Shown here one piece after another: positions 1 through 8,293 of a stretch of DNA of 64,000 nucleotides; within the stretch, counting starts at the first letter, position 1, and the number at the start of each line of letters is the position of its first letter. The notes beneath the pieces were generated by a model. The model was not told the DNA's origin, made no database searches, and saw only the letters and a list, made by a program, of their open reading frames with translations. The DNA lies in NCBI RefSeq assembly GCF_000733475.1, contig NZ_JPFK01000002.1, forward strand, positions 323,501 to 387,500, read 5' to 3'. The position numbers and the translations under genes were made by a program. This DNA comes from Mangrovimonas yunxiaonensis. Lineage in GTDB: Bacteria; Bacteroidota; Bacteroidia; Flavobacteriales; Flavobacteriaceae.

Positions 1-1390
1 AGTTGATTACCGACGATAATGTTTTTGCATTAATTAAGTCGATAGGTGTAAACACCTCGTTATCACGAACGTTCATACGCTCGCGAATGGTACGTGCCAT
101 ACGGGCTAATCCTACTCCAAACTGAGATGATAACTGCTCGCCTACGGTACGTACACGACGGTTAGATAAGTGATCAATATCATCAATCTCGGCTTTAGAG
201 TTAATAAGCTCGATTAAATATTTTATAATGGTAATGATATCTTCTTTGGTAAGCACTTGCTTGTCCATACCGATATCAAGGCCTAATTTTTTGTTCATTC
301 TATAACGGCCTACTTCACCAAGTGAGTAACGTTGGTCGCTAAAGAACAATTTGTCTATAATACCACGCGCGGTTTCTTCGTCTGGCGGCTCGGCATTACG
401 CAATTGGCGGTAAATATGCTCTACGGCTTCTTTTTCGGAGTTTGTTGGATCCTTTTGAAGCGTGTTATGAATGATGGCATAATCGCCTTGTTGTGCGGTT
501 TCCTTATGTAAAAGGATTGTTTTTACGTTTGTTTCAAGGATTTCTTCGATATTGTCTTTATCGAGAATGGTATCACGATCTAGAACAATTTCGTTTCTTT
601 CGATAGATACTACTTCTCCTGTATCTTCATCTACAAAATCCTCGTGCCATGTATTAAGTACACGGGCTGCTAGTTTACGGCCTTGCACTTTTTTCAATCC
701 AGATTTCGACACTTTAACCTCTTCGGCTAAATCGAAAATTTCCAGGATGTCTTTATCACGTTCAAAGCCAATAGCTCTGAATAATGTTGTTACAGGTAAT
801 TTTTTCTTACGATCGATGTAAGCATACATTACGCTGTTAATGTCTGTTGCGAATTCTATCCAAGAGCCTTTAAAAGGAATAACTCTTGCCGAATATAGTT
901 TGGTACCATTGGCGTGGAAAGATTGGCCAAAGAAAACTCCTGGTGAACGGTGTAATTGCGATACCACAACGCGTTCTGCTCCATTAATAACAAAAGTACC
1001 GCTAGGTGTCATGTAAGGAATTGTGCCTAGGTAAACATCCTGTACTATGGTTTCGAAATCCTCATGTTCTGGGTCTGTACAGTACAGTTTAAGTCTGGCC
1101 TTAAGTGGCACGCTATAGGTAAGTCCTCGTTCAATACATTCTTCTATTGTATATCTGGGGGGGTCGATAAAGTAATCTAAAAATTCTAATACGAATTGAT
1201 TACGAGTATCTGTTATTGGGAAATTTTCCATGAAGGTATTGTAGAGCCCTTCGTTTCCTCTTTCTTCAGATTTAGTTTCTAGCTGGAAAAAATCCTGGAA
1301 GGATTTTATCTGAATATCCATAAAATCCGGATATTCTGTTCTATTGATAATAGAAGAGAAATTTAATCTTTCAGCTTTTTTTGCTAACAT
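1..1390 (-). CDS. rpoB: RNA polymerase beta subunit, N-terminal part (runs off the window)
   Basis: Catalytic beta subunit of RNA polymerase. About 463 residues are visible from an ATG start, beginning [20 protein letters not shown]; the frame is open to the window edge, so the C-terminal part is missing. The lobe/protrusion segments with motifs such as LHRSPGVFF and the [12 protein letters not shown] stretch are typical of RpoB. It is the last visible gene of the rplKAJL-rpoB cluster, separated from rplL by 125 bases that hold two hairpins. The rifampicin-binding region lies at or beyond the edge and cannot be judged. Confidence 0.97.
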   Translation of the reverse strand, partial: MLAKKAERLNFSSIINRTEYPDFMDIQIKSFQDFFQLETKSEERGNEGLYNTFMENFPITDTRNQFVLEFLDYFIDPPRYTIEECIERGLTYSVPLKARLKLYCTDPEHEDFETIVQDVYLGTIPYMTPSGTFVINGAERVVVSQLHRSPGVFFGQSFHANGTKLYSARVIPFKGSWIEFATDINSVMYAYIDRKKKLPVTTLFRAIGFERDKDILEIFDLAEEVKVSKSGLKKVQGRKLAARVLNTWHEDFVDEDTGEVVSIERNEIVLDRDTILDKDNIEEILETNVKTILLHKETAQQGDYAIIHNTLQKDPTNSEKEAVEHIYRQLRNAEPPDEETARGIIDKLFFSDQRYSLGEVGRYRMNKKLGLDIGMDKQVLTKEDIITIIKYLIELINSKAEIDDIDHLSNRRVRTVGEQLSSQFGVGLARMARTIRERMNVRDNEVFTPIDLINAKTLSSVIN

Positions 1391-1426
1391 CAATGGACGG
1401 AATTTAGATTAAAAAAAATGAGTGGT

Positions 1427-1448
1427 CGTATACAAACTTTTATATACG
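1427..1448 (-). other. inverted repeat in the rplL-rpoB spacer
   Basis: Perfect 6-base inverted repeat CGTATA/TATACG with a 10-base loop, between the rplL stop and the rpoB start. It has no U-run after it. It could be an mRNA processing or attenuation element, or chance in AT-rich sequence. Confidence 0.4.
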
Positions 1449-1458
1449 CAAAATGGTC

Positions 1459-1488
1459 TAGGTCATATCCCGTTATGGGATAGACCTA
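1459..1488 (-). other. intergenic hairpin between rplL and rpoB
   Basis: Hairpin with a TAGGTC/GACCTA outer stem, an ATCCC/GGGAT inner stem, a small internal bulge and a 5-base loop. No clean U-tract follows on the minus strand, so it is not a standard terminator. In E. coli the rplL-rpoB spacer carries an attenuator and an RNase III site; a similar role here is inference. Confidence 0.5.
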
Positions 1489-1515
1489 AACCTTTATTGT
1501 GTTTGGTTGTTAAGC

Positions 1516-1893
1516 TTACTTAAGCTCAACCTCGGCTCCTGCTTCTTCTAACTGAGATTTTAATGCTTCAGCTTCGTCTTTAGATACACCTTCTTTTACA
1601 GAGCTTGGTGCGTCGTCTACTAAACCTTTAGCTTCTTTTAATCCTAATCCAGTTAATTCTTTAACTAGTTTTACTACTGCTAATTTAGAACCACCAGCGG
1701 CTTTAAGGATTACGTCAAATTCAGTTTGCTCTTCAGCAGCTTCACCACCACCAGCAGCAGCGCCACCAGCAACAGCTACAGCAGCAGCTGCAGGCTCGAT
1801 ACCATATTCTTCTTTTAATATATCAGCTAACTCATTAACTTCCTTTACTGTTAAGTTAACTAATTGTTCTGCGAAATCTTTTAAATCTGCCAT
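1516..1893 (-). CDS. rplL: 50S ribosomal protein bL12 (L7/L12)
   Basis: Stalk protein of the large ribosomal subunit that recruits translation GTPases. Its 125 residues show an N-terminal dimerisation helix (about 1-35), an Ala/Gly-rich hinge (about 36-55, [16 protein letters not shown]) and the C-terminal globular domain with the conserved [17 protein letters not shown] stretch. Length and hinge match the family. It follows rplJ by 67 bases and precedes rpoB, the normal order in which L10 and L12 are made together. Confidence 0.99.
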   Translation of the reverse strand: MADLKDFAEQLVNLTVKEVNELADILKEEYGIEPAAAAVAVAGGAAAGGGEAAEEQTEFDVILKAAGGSKLAVVKLVKELTGLGLKEAKGLVDDAPSSVKEGVSKDEAEALKSQLEEAGAEVELK

Positions 1894-1960
1894 TTTTCTA
1901 TCGTTTTAATGTGTGTTTTAATTTAAATTATAATGTGTTAAAAGTGCGTACTTTTTCGGG

Positions 1961-2482
1961 TTATCCTTCTTTTTCGGATAACGTTTTCAAAATACCTGCT
2001 AATTTGCCACCGCCAGACTGAAGTGCTGATATAACGTTCTTTGCTGGTGATTGTAACAATCCAATGATATCTCCAATAACCTCTTCTTTGGATTTGATAG
2101 CCACTAAGGCATCAAGTTGTTCGTCTCCAATAAAGATGGCCTCTTCGATAAACGCACCTTTTAAAAGTGGTTTTTCAGACTTCTTACGGAAGTTCTTGAT
2201 TACCTTGGCAGGGGCATTCCCTATTTCAGAATACATTACCGAAGTATTGCCTTTTAAGGTTGTTGGTAAATCTCCAAAATCTTTTTCTGAAGATTCCATT
2301 GCTTTTGCAAGCAGGGTATTTTTAACAACTGCTAACTTTATGTTTGCTTTAAAGCAAGCGCGTCTTAAGTTTGAAGTGCTAACTGCGTCTAAACCTGATA
2401 TATCGGCTAAATAAATATTAGCAGATTCGGCTAATTGTGCAGTTAAGTCTTCAATTACTTGTGATTTTTCTTCTCTTGTCAT
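1961..2482 (-). CDS. rplJ: 50S ribosomal protein uL10
   Basis: Base of the ribosomal stalk; binds 23S rRNA through its N-terminal domain and L7/L12 dimers through its C-terminal helix. The 173 residues begin MTREEKSQVIEDLTAQLAES, and the VVKNTLLAKA segment near residue 55 is characteristic of L10. It lies 14 bases after rplA and upstream of rplL, consistent with one transcript. In other bacteria L10(L12)4 represses its own mRNA leader; no such leader is evident in the short spacer here. Confidence 0.98.
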   Translation of the reverse strand: MTREEKSQVIEDLTAQLAESANIYLADISGLDAVSTSNLRRACFKANIKLAVVKNTLLAKAMESSEKDFGDLPTTLKGNTSVMYSEIGNAPAKVIKNFRKKSEKPLLKGAFIEEAIFIGDEQLDALVAIKSKEEVIGDIIGLLQSPAKNVISALQSGGGKLAGILKTLSEKEG

Positions 2483-2496
2483 AATAAAAGTTTTAA

Positions 2497-3195
2497 CTAC
2501 TTAACCGCCCAGTTTTTGGCATCTACAGCTACACTAGGGCTCATGGTGCTAGAGATAAAGATACTCTTTACATAAGTTCCTTTTGCTGCTGTTGGTTTAA
2601 GCTTCATTAATGTTTGTAATAACTCGTTTGCGTTGCCTGCAATTTTTTCGGCATCGAAAGATGCTTTTCCTATTGAGGCGTGTACAATTCCGGTTTTATC
2701 AACTTTAAAGTCGATTTTTCCAGATTTTACATCGTTTACTGCTTTAGCAACATCCATAGTTACCGTACCTGTTTTTGGGTTTGGCATTAAACCTCTTGGC
2801 CCTAAAATACGCCCTAAAGGTCCTAACTTACCCATAACGCTTGGCATGGTAATAATTACGTCTACGTCTGTCCAACCACCTTTAATTTTATCAAGGTATT
2901 CGTCTAAACCAACGTAATCTGCTCCAGCTTCTTTTGCTTCGGCTTCTTTGTCTGGTGTTACCAGTGCTAAAACTTTAACGTCTTTTCCTGTACCGTGAGG
3001 TAGTGTTACCACTCCTCTTACCATTTGATTAGCTTTACGTGGATCTACTCCTAAACGTACTGCAATATCTACAGAGGCATCAAACTTGGTATTGGTAATT
3101 TCCTTTACTAATGCAGATGCTTCAGCGATAGAATAAAATCTACCTTTTTCTATTTTTGCTAAAGCCTCTTTCTTCTTTCTTGTTAATCTTGCCAT
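2497..3195 (-). CDS. rplA: 50S ribosomal protein uL1
   Basis: L1 stalk protein of the large subunit, which assists release of deacylated tRNA. The 232 residues have the full family length and show [10 protein letters not shown] near residue 135, the signature region of L1. It lies 16 bases downstream of rplK and 14 bases upstream of rplJ, so it is cotranscribed. In E. coli L1 represses the L11-L1 mRNA; this is not directly visible here. Confidence 0.98.
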   Translation of the reverse strand: MARLTRKKKEALAKIEKGRFYSIAEASALVKEITNTKFDASVDIAVRLGVDPRKANQMVRGVVTLPHGTGKDVKVLALVTPDKEAEAKEAGADYVGLDEYLDKIKGGWTDVDVIITMPSVMGKLGPLGRILGPRGLMPNPKTGTVTMDVAKAVNDVKSGKIDFKVDKTGIVHASIGKASFDAEKIAGNANELLQTLMKLKPTAAKGTYVKSIFISSTMSPSVAVDAKNWAVK

Positions 3196-3211
3196 TTAAT
3201 AATTTTTTAGA

Positions 3212-3652
3212 TTAATTAGGGGCTTCACCTCCTTTTACAGTTATCCCCATAGATCTTGCTGTTCCAGCTACCATTTTCATAGCAGCATCGATTGTAAATG
3301 CGTTTAAATCTTGCATTTTATCTTCAGCTATGGCTCTAACTTGATCCCAAGAAACTTTAGCTACTTTTTTAACGTGAGGTTCTCCAGAACCTTTCTTCAC
3401 CTTGGCCGCTTCTAATAATTGTACAGCTGCAGGAGGTGTTTTAATTACAAAATCGAACGATTTGTCTGAATAAACAGAAATCACGACTGGTAATACTTTA
3501 CCTTGTTTATCTTGGGTTCTTCCGTTAAATTGCTTACAGAACTCCATGATATTAACTCCTGCGGCACCTAAAGCGGGTCCAACCGGTGGCGAAGGATTCG
3601 CGGCACCTCCCCTAACTTGTAGTTTAACTACTTTACTTAACTCTTTTGCCAT
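3212..3652 (-). CDS. rplK: 50S ribosomal protein uL11
   Basis: Binds the GTPase-associated region of 23S rRNA. The 146 residues include the Pro-rich N-terminal motif [18 protein letters not shown] and the C-terminal RNA-binding domain ending [12 protein letters not shown], both diagnostic of L11. It is the first ribosomal gene after nusG. A promoter-like sequence lies in the 72-base nusG-rplK spacer, so L11-L1 may be transcribed separately as well as by readthrough. Confidence 0.98.
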   Translation of the reverse strand: MAKELSKVVKLQVRGGAANPSPPVGPALGAAGVNIMEFCKQFNGRTQDKQGKVLPVVISVYSDKSFDFVIKTPPAAVQLLEAAKVKKGSGEPHVKKVAKVSWDQVRAIAEDKMQDLNAFTIDAAMKMVAGTARSMGITVKGGEAPN

Positions 3653-3693
3653 TTTAATTAATTTAATTTTGATGCAGACCTAATTTTTGGAAG

Positions 3694-3721
3694 CAAAGGT
3701 CGCACCTATATCATGTAACAA
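3694..3721 (-). promoter_or_regulatory. candidate rplK promoter
   Basis: On the minus strand a TTG is followed after 17 bases by GACCTTTG, close to the Bacteroidota consensus TTG-N17-20-TAnnTTTG (first base of the -7 box deviates). It sits just before rplK. Confidence 0.45.
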
Positions 3722-3724
3722 CTA

Positions 3725-4279
3725 TTATACTTTCTCTACTTGCATGTAGCTTAACTCTAATGGTGTTTTTCTTCCAAAGATTTTCACCATAACTTCAAGC
3801 TTACGCTTTTCTTCGTTTATTTTCTCGATGGTACCATCAAAACCATTAAATGGCCCGTCGATTACCTTAACGGTTTCTCCTACCTTGTAAGGTATGGCTA
3901 CATTTACATCGGCTTCTACGGCTAACTCATCTACTTTACCTAGCATACGGTTAACTTCAGATTGCCTTAACGGCACAGGATCTCCTCCTTTTGTCTCACC
4001 TAAAAACCCAATAACATTGGTTACCGATTTTATGATGTGGGGAATTTCTCCTGTTAGGTTTGCCTGAATCATGATATACCCAGGAAAATAAACGCGTTCT
4101 TTATTTATTTTTTTCCCGTTTCTAATTTGAACCACCTTTTCGGTAGGTACTAAAACTTGGTCTACATAATCGTCTAGACCTAAACGAGCAATTTCATTCT
4201 CTATATAGGTCTTAATTTTATTTTCTTGGCCACTAACGGCTCTTACCACATACCATTTTTTCTCACTCGCTTCAGACAT
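3725..4279 (-). CDS. nusG: transcription termination/antitermination factor NusG
   Basis: Processivity factor that binds the RNA polymerase clamp and couples transcription to Rho or the ribosome. The 184 residues contain the N-terminal NGN domain beginning WYVVRAVSGQENKIKTYIE, the VYFPGYIMIQ segment, and a C-terminal KOW domain (VGETVKVIDGPFNGFDGTI) at about residues 130-160. It lies 5 bases after secE, as in most bacteria. Confidence 0.98.
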   Translation of the reverse strand: MSEASEKKWYVVRAVSGQENKIKTYIENEIARLGLDDYVDQVLVPTEKVVQIRNGKKINKERVYFPGYIMIQANLTGEIPHIIKSVTNVIGFLGETKGGDPVPLRQSEVNRMLGKVDELAVEADVNVAIPYKVGETVKVIDGPFNGFDGTIEKINEEKRKLEVMVKIFGRKTPLELSYMQVEKV

Positions 4280-4284
4280 ACCTA

Positions 4285-4482
4285 CTACCCGTTAATCCAA
4301 TTAAAATAAAATCCTACTACTTTACTAAAAACCGTATCGACGCCCCAAATTGCTAGAGAGAAGATAATAGAAAACACAGCTACCAAAACGGTTAGTTTTT
4401 GAGCTTCTGCCCAAGTTGGCCATGTTACGTGGTTTTTTAGTTCTCCGAAGGATTCTTTTACATAGTTTACAATTCCAGCCAT
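4285..4482 (-). CDS. secE: preprotein translocase subunit SecE
   Basis: Small essential subunit that clamps SecY in the inner membrane. At 65 residues it is the short single-membrane-span form: an amphipathic N-terminal helix with the conserved ELKNHVTWPTWAEAQ motif (about 14-28) followed by one transmembrane segment (about 30-55). It is followed immediately by nusG and preceded by tRNA-Trp. Confidence 0.97.
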   Translation of the reverse strand: MAGIVNYVKESFGELKNHVTWPTWAEAQKLTVLVAVFSIIFSLAIWGVDTVFSKVVGFYFNWING

Positions 4483-4498
4483 TGTATATTTTATTTGT

Positions 4499-4630
4499 AC
4501 GGGTTGAGAAGGCTTGCTTCACGCAGACTACCGTTTGGTGTAAACACGCTTAGCTTAAACACTTCAATAAACTTAGTGTAGCGCTTCTCGCCACGATTTT
4601 TAATGTTGCACGGGTTGAGAGGCTTGCTTC
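4499..4630. repeat. two partial copies of the tRNA-Trp 3' end
   Basis: The sequence cgggttgagaggctt, matching the 3' acceptor/T-arm end of the neighbouring tRNA-Trp, occurs again at about 4610-4630 and, with one extra A, at 4499-4520. Both extra copies continue with gcttgcttc, which the real tRNA lacks. They lie between tRNA-Trp and secE on the transcribed strand. They may be scars of integration at the tRNA or decayed tRNA duplications. Confidence 0.6.
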
Positions 4631-4672
4631 GACAAGCTCTGCATAGACTTCTCGTCTCGTATTTATTATCTG

Positions 4673-4745
4673 CACGGGTTGAGAGGCTCGAACTCCCGAC
4701 ACCTGGTTTTGGAGACCAGTGCTCTACCAACTGAGCTAAACCCGT
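4673..4745 (-). tRNA. tRNA-Trp (CCA anticodon)
   Basis: A 73-base cloverleaf with acceptor stem ACGGGTT/AACCCGT, D-arm AGCTCAGTTGGTAGAGC, anticodon loop TCTCCAAAA carrying CCA, T-arm GGGAGTTCGAGCCTC and discriminator G. The 3' CCA is not encoded. It sits between tuf and secE. Confidence 0.97.
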
Positions 4746-4805
4746 AAATACAAGTCAAGGTATTTCGACTTTTCGAAATACCTTAACCTATATGTTGACT
4801 TATAA

Positions 4806-5993
4806 TTAGTCTAAAATTTCAGTTACCTGACCAGCACCTACTGTACGACCACCTTCACGAATCGCAAAACGTAAACCTTGGTTTAATGCGATTGGTTGGA
4901 TTAAGTCTACAGTAATAGTCAAGTTATCACCTGGCATTACCATTTCAACACCTTCTGGTAAAACAATGTTACCTGTTACGTCAGTTGTACGTACATAGAA
5001 CTGTGGACGGTAGTTGTTGTGGAATGGTGTGTGACGACCACCTTCTTCTTTTTTAAGGATATACACCTCTGCTTTAAATTTAGCGTGAGGAGTAATTGAA
5101 CCTGGCTTAGTGATTACCATACCACGACGGATATCGGTTTTCTCGATACCTCTTAATAAGATACCTACGTTATCTCCAGCTTCACCTCTGTCTAATATCT
5201 TACGGAACATCTCAACACCTGTAATAGTAGATGTTAATTTCTCAGCGCCCATACCAATAATCTCTACAGGATCTCCAGTGTTAGCAACACCAGTTTCGAT
5301 ACGTCCAGTTGCTACTGTACCACGACCTGTAATAGAGAATACATCTTCGATTGGCATTAAGAAGTCTTTATCAACTTCACGCATTGGCTCTTCAATCCAG
5401 TTATCAACTGCATCCATTAATTCCATTACGGTATCAACCCATTTTTGCTCTCCGTTAAGAGCACCTAAAGCAGAACCAGAAATTACAGGACCGTTGTCAC
5501 CATCGTAATCGTAGAAACTTAATAAGTCTCTTACTTCCATATCAACAAGCTCTAAAAGCTCCTCATCGTCTACTAAGTCTACTTTGTTTAAGAATACTAC
5601 AATACGAGGAATTCCTACCTGACGTCCTAAAAGGATGTGCTCACGAGTTTGTGGCATTGGACCATCAGTAGCAGCTACTACTAAGATAGCACCATCCATT
5701 TGTGCAGCACCAGTTACCATGTTCTTAACGTAATCGGCGTGACCTGGACAATCTACGTGCGCATAGTGACGGTTAGCTGTTTGGTATTCTACGTGTGATG
5801 TATTAATTGTAATACCTCTTTCTTTTTCTTCTGGAGCGTTATCGATAGTATCGAAATCTCTTTTTTCAGATAAACCAGCGTTTGCTAATACGGTAGTAAT
5901 AGCAGCGGTTAAAGTTGTTTTACCGTGATCTACGTGTCCAATTGTACCAATATTTAAGTGCGGTTTGGAACGATCGAAAGTTTCCTTTGCCAT
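4806..5993 (-). CDS. tuf: translation elongation factor Tu
   Basis: GTPase that delivers aminoacyl-tRNA to the ribosome. The 395 residues show the P-loop GHVDHGKT (19-26), the G2 region with [19 protein letters not shown] (82-86) and NKVD (137-140), followed by the two beta-barrel domains. It lies within a tRNA cluster (four tRNAs upstream, tRNA-Trp downstream), a common arrangement in Bacteroidota, and is likely expressed from the strong promoter ahead of the tRNAs. No second tuf copy is in the window. Confidence 0.99.
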   Translation of the reverse strand: MAKETFDRSKPHLNIGTIGHVDHGKTTLTAAITTVLANAGLSEKRDFDTIDNAPEEKERGITINTSHVEYQTANRHYAHVDCPGHADYVKNMVTGAAQMDGAILVVAATDGPMPQTREHILLGRQVGIPRIVVFLNKVDLVDDEELLELVDMEVRDLLSFYDYDGDNGPVISGSALGALNGEQKWVDTVMELMDAVDNWIEEPMREVDKDFLMPIEDVFSITGRGTVATGRIETGVANTGDPVEIIGMGAEKLTSTITGVEMFRKILDRGEAGDNVGILLRGIEKTDIRRGMVITKPGSITPHAKFKAEVYILKKEEGGRHTPFHNNYRPQFYVRTTDVTGNIVLPEGVEMVMPGDNLTITVDLIQPIALNQGLRFAIREGGRTVGAGQVTEILD

Positions 5994-6059
5994 GTTTGTA
6001 AAATTTAATCTTAGTTATATAATAATATTAGTGTAAAAACAAAATTCATCTCTAGATAG

Positions 6060-6131
6060 AGCCAATGACGGGATTTGAACCCGTGACCTCTTCCTTACCA
6101 AGGAAACGCTCTACCCCTGAGCTACACCGGC
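6060..6131 (-). tRNA. tRNA-Thr (GGT anticodon)
   Basis: A 72-base cloverleaf with acceptor GCCGGTG/CATTGGC (two G-U pairs), anticodon stem-loop TTTCCTTGGTAAGGAAG carrying GGT, and T-arm ACGGGTTCAAATCCCGT. It lies directly upstream of tuf on the same strand. Confidence 0.97.
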
Positions 6132-6144
6132 TTAAAAGTTCAAA

Positions 6145-6180
6145 GTTTAAATCTCAAAGTTTCGCTTTGAAGTTTTAAAC
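6145..6180. repeat. imperfect inverted repeat between tRNA genes
   Basis: GTTTAAATCTCAAAG is followed after 5 bases by CTTTGAAGTTTTAAAC, an almost complementary arm of about 15 bases with one indel. The surrounding spacer also repeats CAAAGTTT three times. It may form a strong hairpin in the tRNA precursor, as a processing or stability element. Confidence 0.5.
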
Positions 6181-6278
6181 GATACTCAAAGTTTTTTTAG
6201 AGCAGAAGACCAAGTTTTGCTTGACTTCGCTCAGGATAATTCCTTTACCTTTTTACAGGCGCGTTGCTTATCCTTTTG

Positions 6279-6351
6279 AGCGGGAGACCGGGTTCGAACC
6301 GGCGACATTCAGCTTGGAAGGCTGACGCTCTACCAACTGAGCTACTCCCGC
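6279..6351 (-). tRNA. tRNA-Gly (TCC anticodon)
   Basis: A 73-base cloverleaf with acceptor GCGGGAG/CTCCCGC, anticodon stem-loop TCAGCCTTCCAAGCTGA carrying TCC, and T-arm GCCGGTTCGAACCCGGT. It is part of the tRNA-tuf cluster. Confidence 0.97.
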
Positions 6352-6411
6352 AATTCTCAATTAAAATAATCTCTTATTTTTTTGAGATTTCCGTTTTCAC
6401 GGAAATTATTG

Positions 6412-6494
6412 TGGGGAGAGCAGGATTCGAACCTGCGAAGTTAAAAAACAACAGATTTACAGTCTGTCCTCGTTGGCCGCTTGAGTATCTCCCC
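6412..6494 (-). tRNA. tRNA-Tyr (GTA anticodon)
   Basis: An 83-base class II tRNA with a long variable arm. It has acceptor GGGGAGA/TCTCCCC, anticodon loop TGTAAAT carrying GTA, T-arm GCAGGTTCGAATCCTGC and discriminator A. Confidence 0.97.
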
Positions 6495-6531
6495 AATGTT
6501 TGGTATAATTCAATATTTCTTAGAACTTAAG

Positions 6532-6605
6532 AGCCGATGGAGGGACTCGAACCCACGACCTGCTGATTACAAATCAGCTGCTCTAGCCAGCTGAGCTACA
6601 TCGGC
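6532..6605 (-). tRNA. tRNA-Thr (TGT anticodon)
   Basis: A 74-base cloverleaf with acceptor GCCGATG/CATCGGC, anticodon stem-loop CTGATTTGTAATCAG carrying TGT, and T-arm GTGGGTTCGAGTCCCTC. It is the first gene of the tRNA-tuf cluster. Confidence 0.97.
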
Positions 6606-6626
6606 TTTTTAATACTTTTTTTGGCT

Positions 6627-6654
6627 AAAAAAAAGCCCGCTATTTCTAACGGAC
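6627..6654 (-). terminator. intrinsic terminator after hpf, overlapping the tRNA-tuf promoter
   Basis: On the minus strand GTCCGTTA and TAGCGGGC form an 8-base stem (with G-U pairs) closed by a GAAA tetraloop, followed by eight T. It separates hpf from the tRNA cluster. Confidence 0.75.
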
Positions 6655-6656
6655 TG

Positions 6657-6685
6657 CAAATGTATATATTTATTTTCTTATTCAA
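6657..6685 (-). promoter_or_regulatory. promoter of the tRNA-tuf operon
   Basis: Minus-strand TTG, 18 bases, then TACATTTG: a full match to the Bacteroidota -33/-7 consensus. The predicted start falls about at position 6653-6650, inside the first arm of the preceding gene's terminator hairpin, so promoter and terminator overlap. Confidence 0.65.
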
Positions 6686-6715
6686 AACATTTTTTAAAAA
6701 ATTTTCATCAAAATA

Positions 6716-7018
6716 TTACAAATATGATCTTAGCTTACCTTTTCGGCGTTTTAATTGACGCTCTAAAGAGGCGACAGCCATATCTGTTCCTTCCTCAAAA
6801 GTCTTACACTGCTTTTTTACCACCAAACTATCTCCAGGCACGCTAACTCTGGCCTCGAAGACTTTGTTTATTCTATCGTTAGTATTTTCTACTTTTAAAT
6901 AAACATCGGATTGGATGATTTTATCATAAAACAAATCTAATTTGTCCATTCGTTTTTGAATAAAATCTATCAACTTTCTGTCTGCAGAAAAATTGACTGA
7001 TTGCGTGTTTACTTTCAT
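6716..7018 (-). CDS. hpf: ribosome hibernation-promoting factor, short HPF/RaiA type
   Basis: Binds the 30S decoding centre in resting cells and blocks translation. The 100 residues form a single S30AE-like domain: beta strand MKVNTQSVNFSADRKLIDFIQKR, a central DVYLKVE strand, and the basic C-terminus LKRRKGKLRSYL. It lacks the C-terminal dimerisation domain of long HPF, so it would be the short form. It lies downstream of xerC and upstream of the tRNA-tuf operon, from which it is separated by a terminator. Confidence 0.9.
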   Translation of the reverse strand: MKVNTQSVNFSADRKLIDFIQKRMDKLDLFYDKIIQSDVYLKVENTNDRINKVFEARVSVPGDSLVVKKQCKTFEEGTDMAVASLERQLKRRKGKLRSYL

Positions 7019-7061
7019 ACGTTTTAAGTTTAGGGTTAAACAAATAGATTAAAAAAAATGC

Positions 7062-7952
7062 TTACTTTTTACTTCTTGGGTGAGCGTTTAAATAAACCTT
7101 TTTCAATTCGGCAATGCTGTTGTGTGTGTAAACTTGTGTTGCCGCTAAACTTGAATGCCCAAGGAGTTCTTTTACAGCATTTAAATCTGCACCTTGATTT
7201 AATAAATGAGTAGCAAAAGAGTGCCTTAAAATATGTGGACTCTTTTTCACCTTTGTGGATGCCCTACTAAAATACTCATTAATTGTTCTGTAAACAAGTG
7301 TTTCGTAAATTTTAACGCCCTTTTTGGTTAAAAACAAATAAGCGCTATCCTTAATATGCTCTAGCTCATTTCTTTTATCAAGATAGCTTTTTATGGTTTC
7401 TATTACGTTACTTAACAACGGCACATAACGCTCTTTATTTCGTTTCCCCAGGACCTTTAACATTTTATTAGACACATCTAAATCGGAAAGCTTTAACTCA
7501 ATTAGCTCTATACGCCTTATTCCGGTTGCGTAAAACAACTCTATCATGAGTTTGCTTCGCCAACTTTCAAAATCATCGGCAAAATCCATTGTATCCAGCA
7601 CAAGCCCAACTTCCTTTTCTGAAAAAGGTACTTGTATGTCTTTGCTTGTTTTTAAGGCTTTGTGTTTTACCAAGGGATTTTCTTGCACATCGCCTACTTT
7701 TATAAGAAATTTATAGTAGGTGTTTAAGGCCGAAACTTTGCGGTTAACGCTTCTGTTGGCAATCCCTTGCTCGACCAGCGACACGATCCAGCTTCGTATT
7801 TGTGCGTAGTTTACACCCTCTAAACTATGTACATCGTAGGTTTCTTCCAAAAAAAACAAAAAATTGCTCAAATCGGCCTCATAAGCTTTAACCGTTAGCT
7901 TGGAGTATTTTTTTTCCAACAGCAAATAATCGAGAAAGGGCTTGAAGATCAT
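7062..7952 (-). CDS. xerC: tyrosine recombinase XerC type
   Basis: Site-specific recombinase, most likely acting at dif for chromosome dimer resolution. The 296 residues have an N-terminal SAM-like core-binding domain (about 1-90) and a C-terminal catalytic domain with Arg146 (TGIRRIEL), Lys170, His240-x-x-Arg243 (HILRH), His266 (LLGHSS) and nucleophile Tyr275 (VYTH). Size and the housekeeping neighbours (hpf, rpsU) argue for the chromosomal Xer enzyme rather than a mobile-element integrase. Whether it is XerC or XerD cannot be settled from this window. Confidence 0.9.
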   Translation of the reverse strand: MIFKPFLDYLLLEKKYSKLTVKAYEADLSNFLFFLEETYDVHSLEGVNYAQIRSWIVSLVEQGIANRSVNRKVSALNTYYKFLIKVGDVQENPLVKHKALKTSKDIQVPFSEKEVGLVLDTMDFADDFESWRSKLMIELFYATGIRRIELIELKLSDLDVSNKMLKVLGKRNKERYVPLLSNVIETIKSYLDKRNELEHIKDSAYLFLTKKGVKIYETLVYRTINEYFSRASTKVKKSPHILRHSFATHLLNQGADLNAVKELLGHSSLAATQVYTHNSIAELKKVYLNAHPRSKK

Positions 7953-8010
7953 GTTTGTTTATTAATTAGGCTAAAGATACGGTTTTGTTACTAAGTTAAG
8001 TTTAGGCCAA

Positions 8011-8040
8011 AAAAAATCCTGCAAAAATGCAGGATTTTAT
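8011..8040 (-). terminator. intrinsic terminator of rpsU
   Basis: AAAATCCTGC and GCAGGATTTT form a perfect 10-base stem with a short loop; the minus strand continues with a run of T. It lies between rpsU and xerC. Confidence 0.85.
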
Positions 8041-8061
8041 ACGTGTAAAACATTTGTAAGA

Positions 8062-8256
8062 TTAAATGTTTTCTAGATCTCTTAGTCTTTGAATGTATTG
8101 CGCTTTTTGTATTTGCGCTCTTTTCTCTACAGAAGGTTTTGTAAATTGCTTGCGTGTTTGCAATTGACGCTTAGTTCCTGTTCTGTCAAACTTTCGCTTG
8201 AAACGCTTTAGCGCTCTATCTATATTTTCTCCTTCTTTTACTGGTATAATTAACAT
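8062..8256 (-). CDS. rpsU: 30S ribosomal protein bS21
   Basis: Small basic protein of the 30S platform next to the 3' end of 16S rRNA. The 64 residues carry the family signature NIDRALKRFKRKFDRTGT near the N-terminus and a basic C-terminal helix. The start is fixed by a very strong ribosome-binding site 8 bases upstream. It has its own consensus promoter and terminator, so it is probably a monocistronic unit. In Flavobacterium, bS21 helps occlude the anti-Shine-Dalgarno of 16S rRNA, which gives the strong site a likely autoregulatory meaning. Confidence 0.97.
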   Translation of the reverse strand: MLIIPVKEGENIDRALKRFKRKFDRTGTKRQLQTRKQFTKPSVEKRAQIQKAQYIQRLRDLENI

Positions 8257-8264
8257 AGGCCTTA

Positions 8265-8274
8265 ACCTCCTTTC
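8265..8274 (-). promoter_or_regulatory. unusually strong Shine-Dalgarno of rpsU
   Basis: The minus strand reads GAAAGGAGGT then TAAGGCCT then ATG: ten bases complementary to the 3' end of 16S rRNA at an ideal spacing of 8. Most other genes in this window lack any clear Shine-Dalgarno, so this one stands out. Confidence 0.9.
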
Positions 8275-8293
8275 TTTTAAAATTTTTGGTGTG

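Noticed and set aside
552-821. Plus-strand frame inside rpoB
   Set aside because: Antisense to a certain gene, no ribosome-binding or family evidence; the same applies to the antisense frames in tuf, the AlsT gene, the TPR gene and trp genes.
4491-4730. Open frame on the minus strand across tRNA-Trp
   Set aside because: It reads through the tRNA gene (translation GVGSSSLST is the usual tRNA artefact) and the repeat spacer; no protein family features.
6264-6530. Plus-strand open frame over the tRNA-Gly and tRNA-Tyr genes
   Set aside because: Antisense of two tRNAs; the apparent peptide is a known kind of tRNA-derived spurious translation.
7062-7952. XerC as a mobile-element integrase
   Set aside because: It lies among housekeeping genes, has Xer length and motifs, and no attachment repeats or cargo genes are adjacent.
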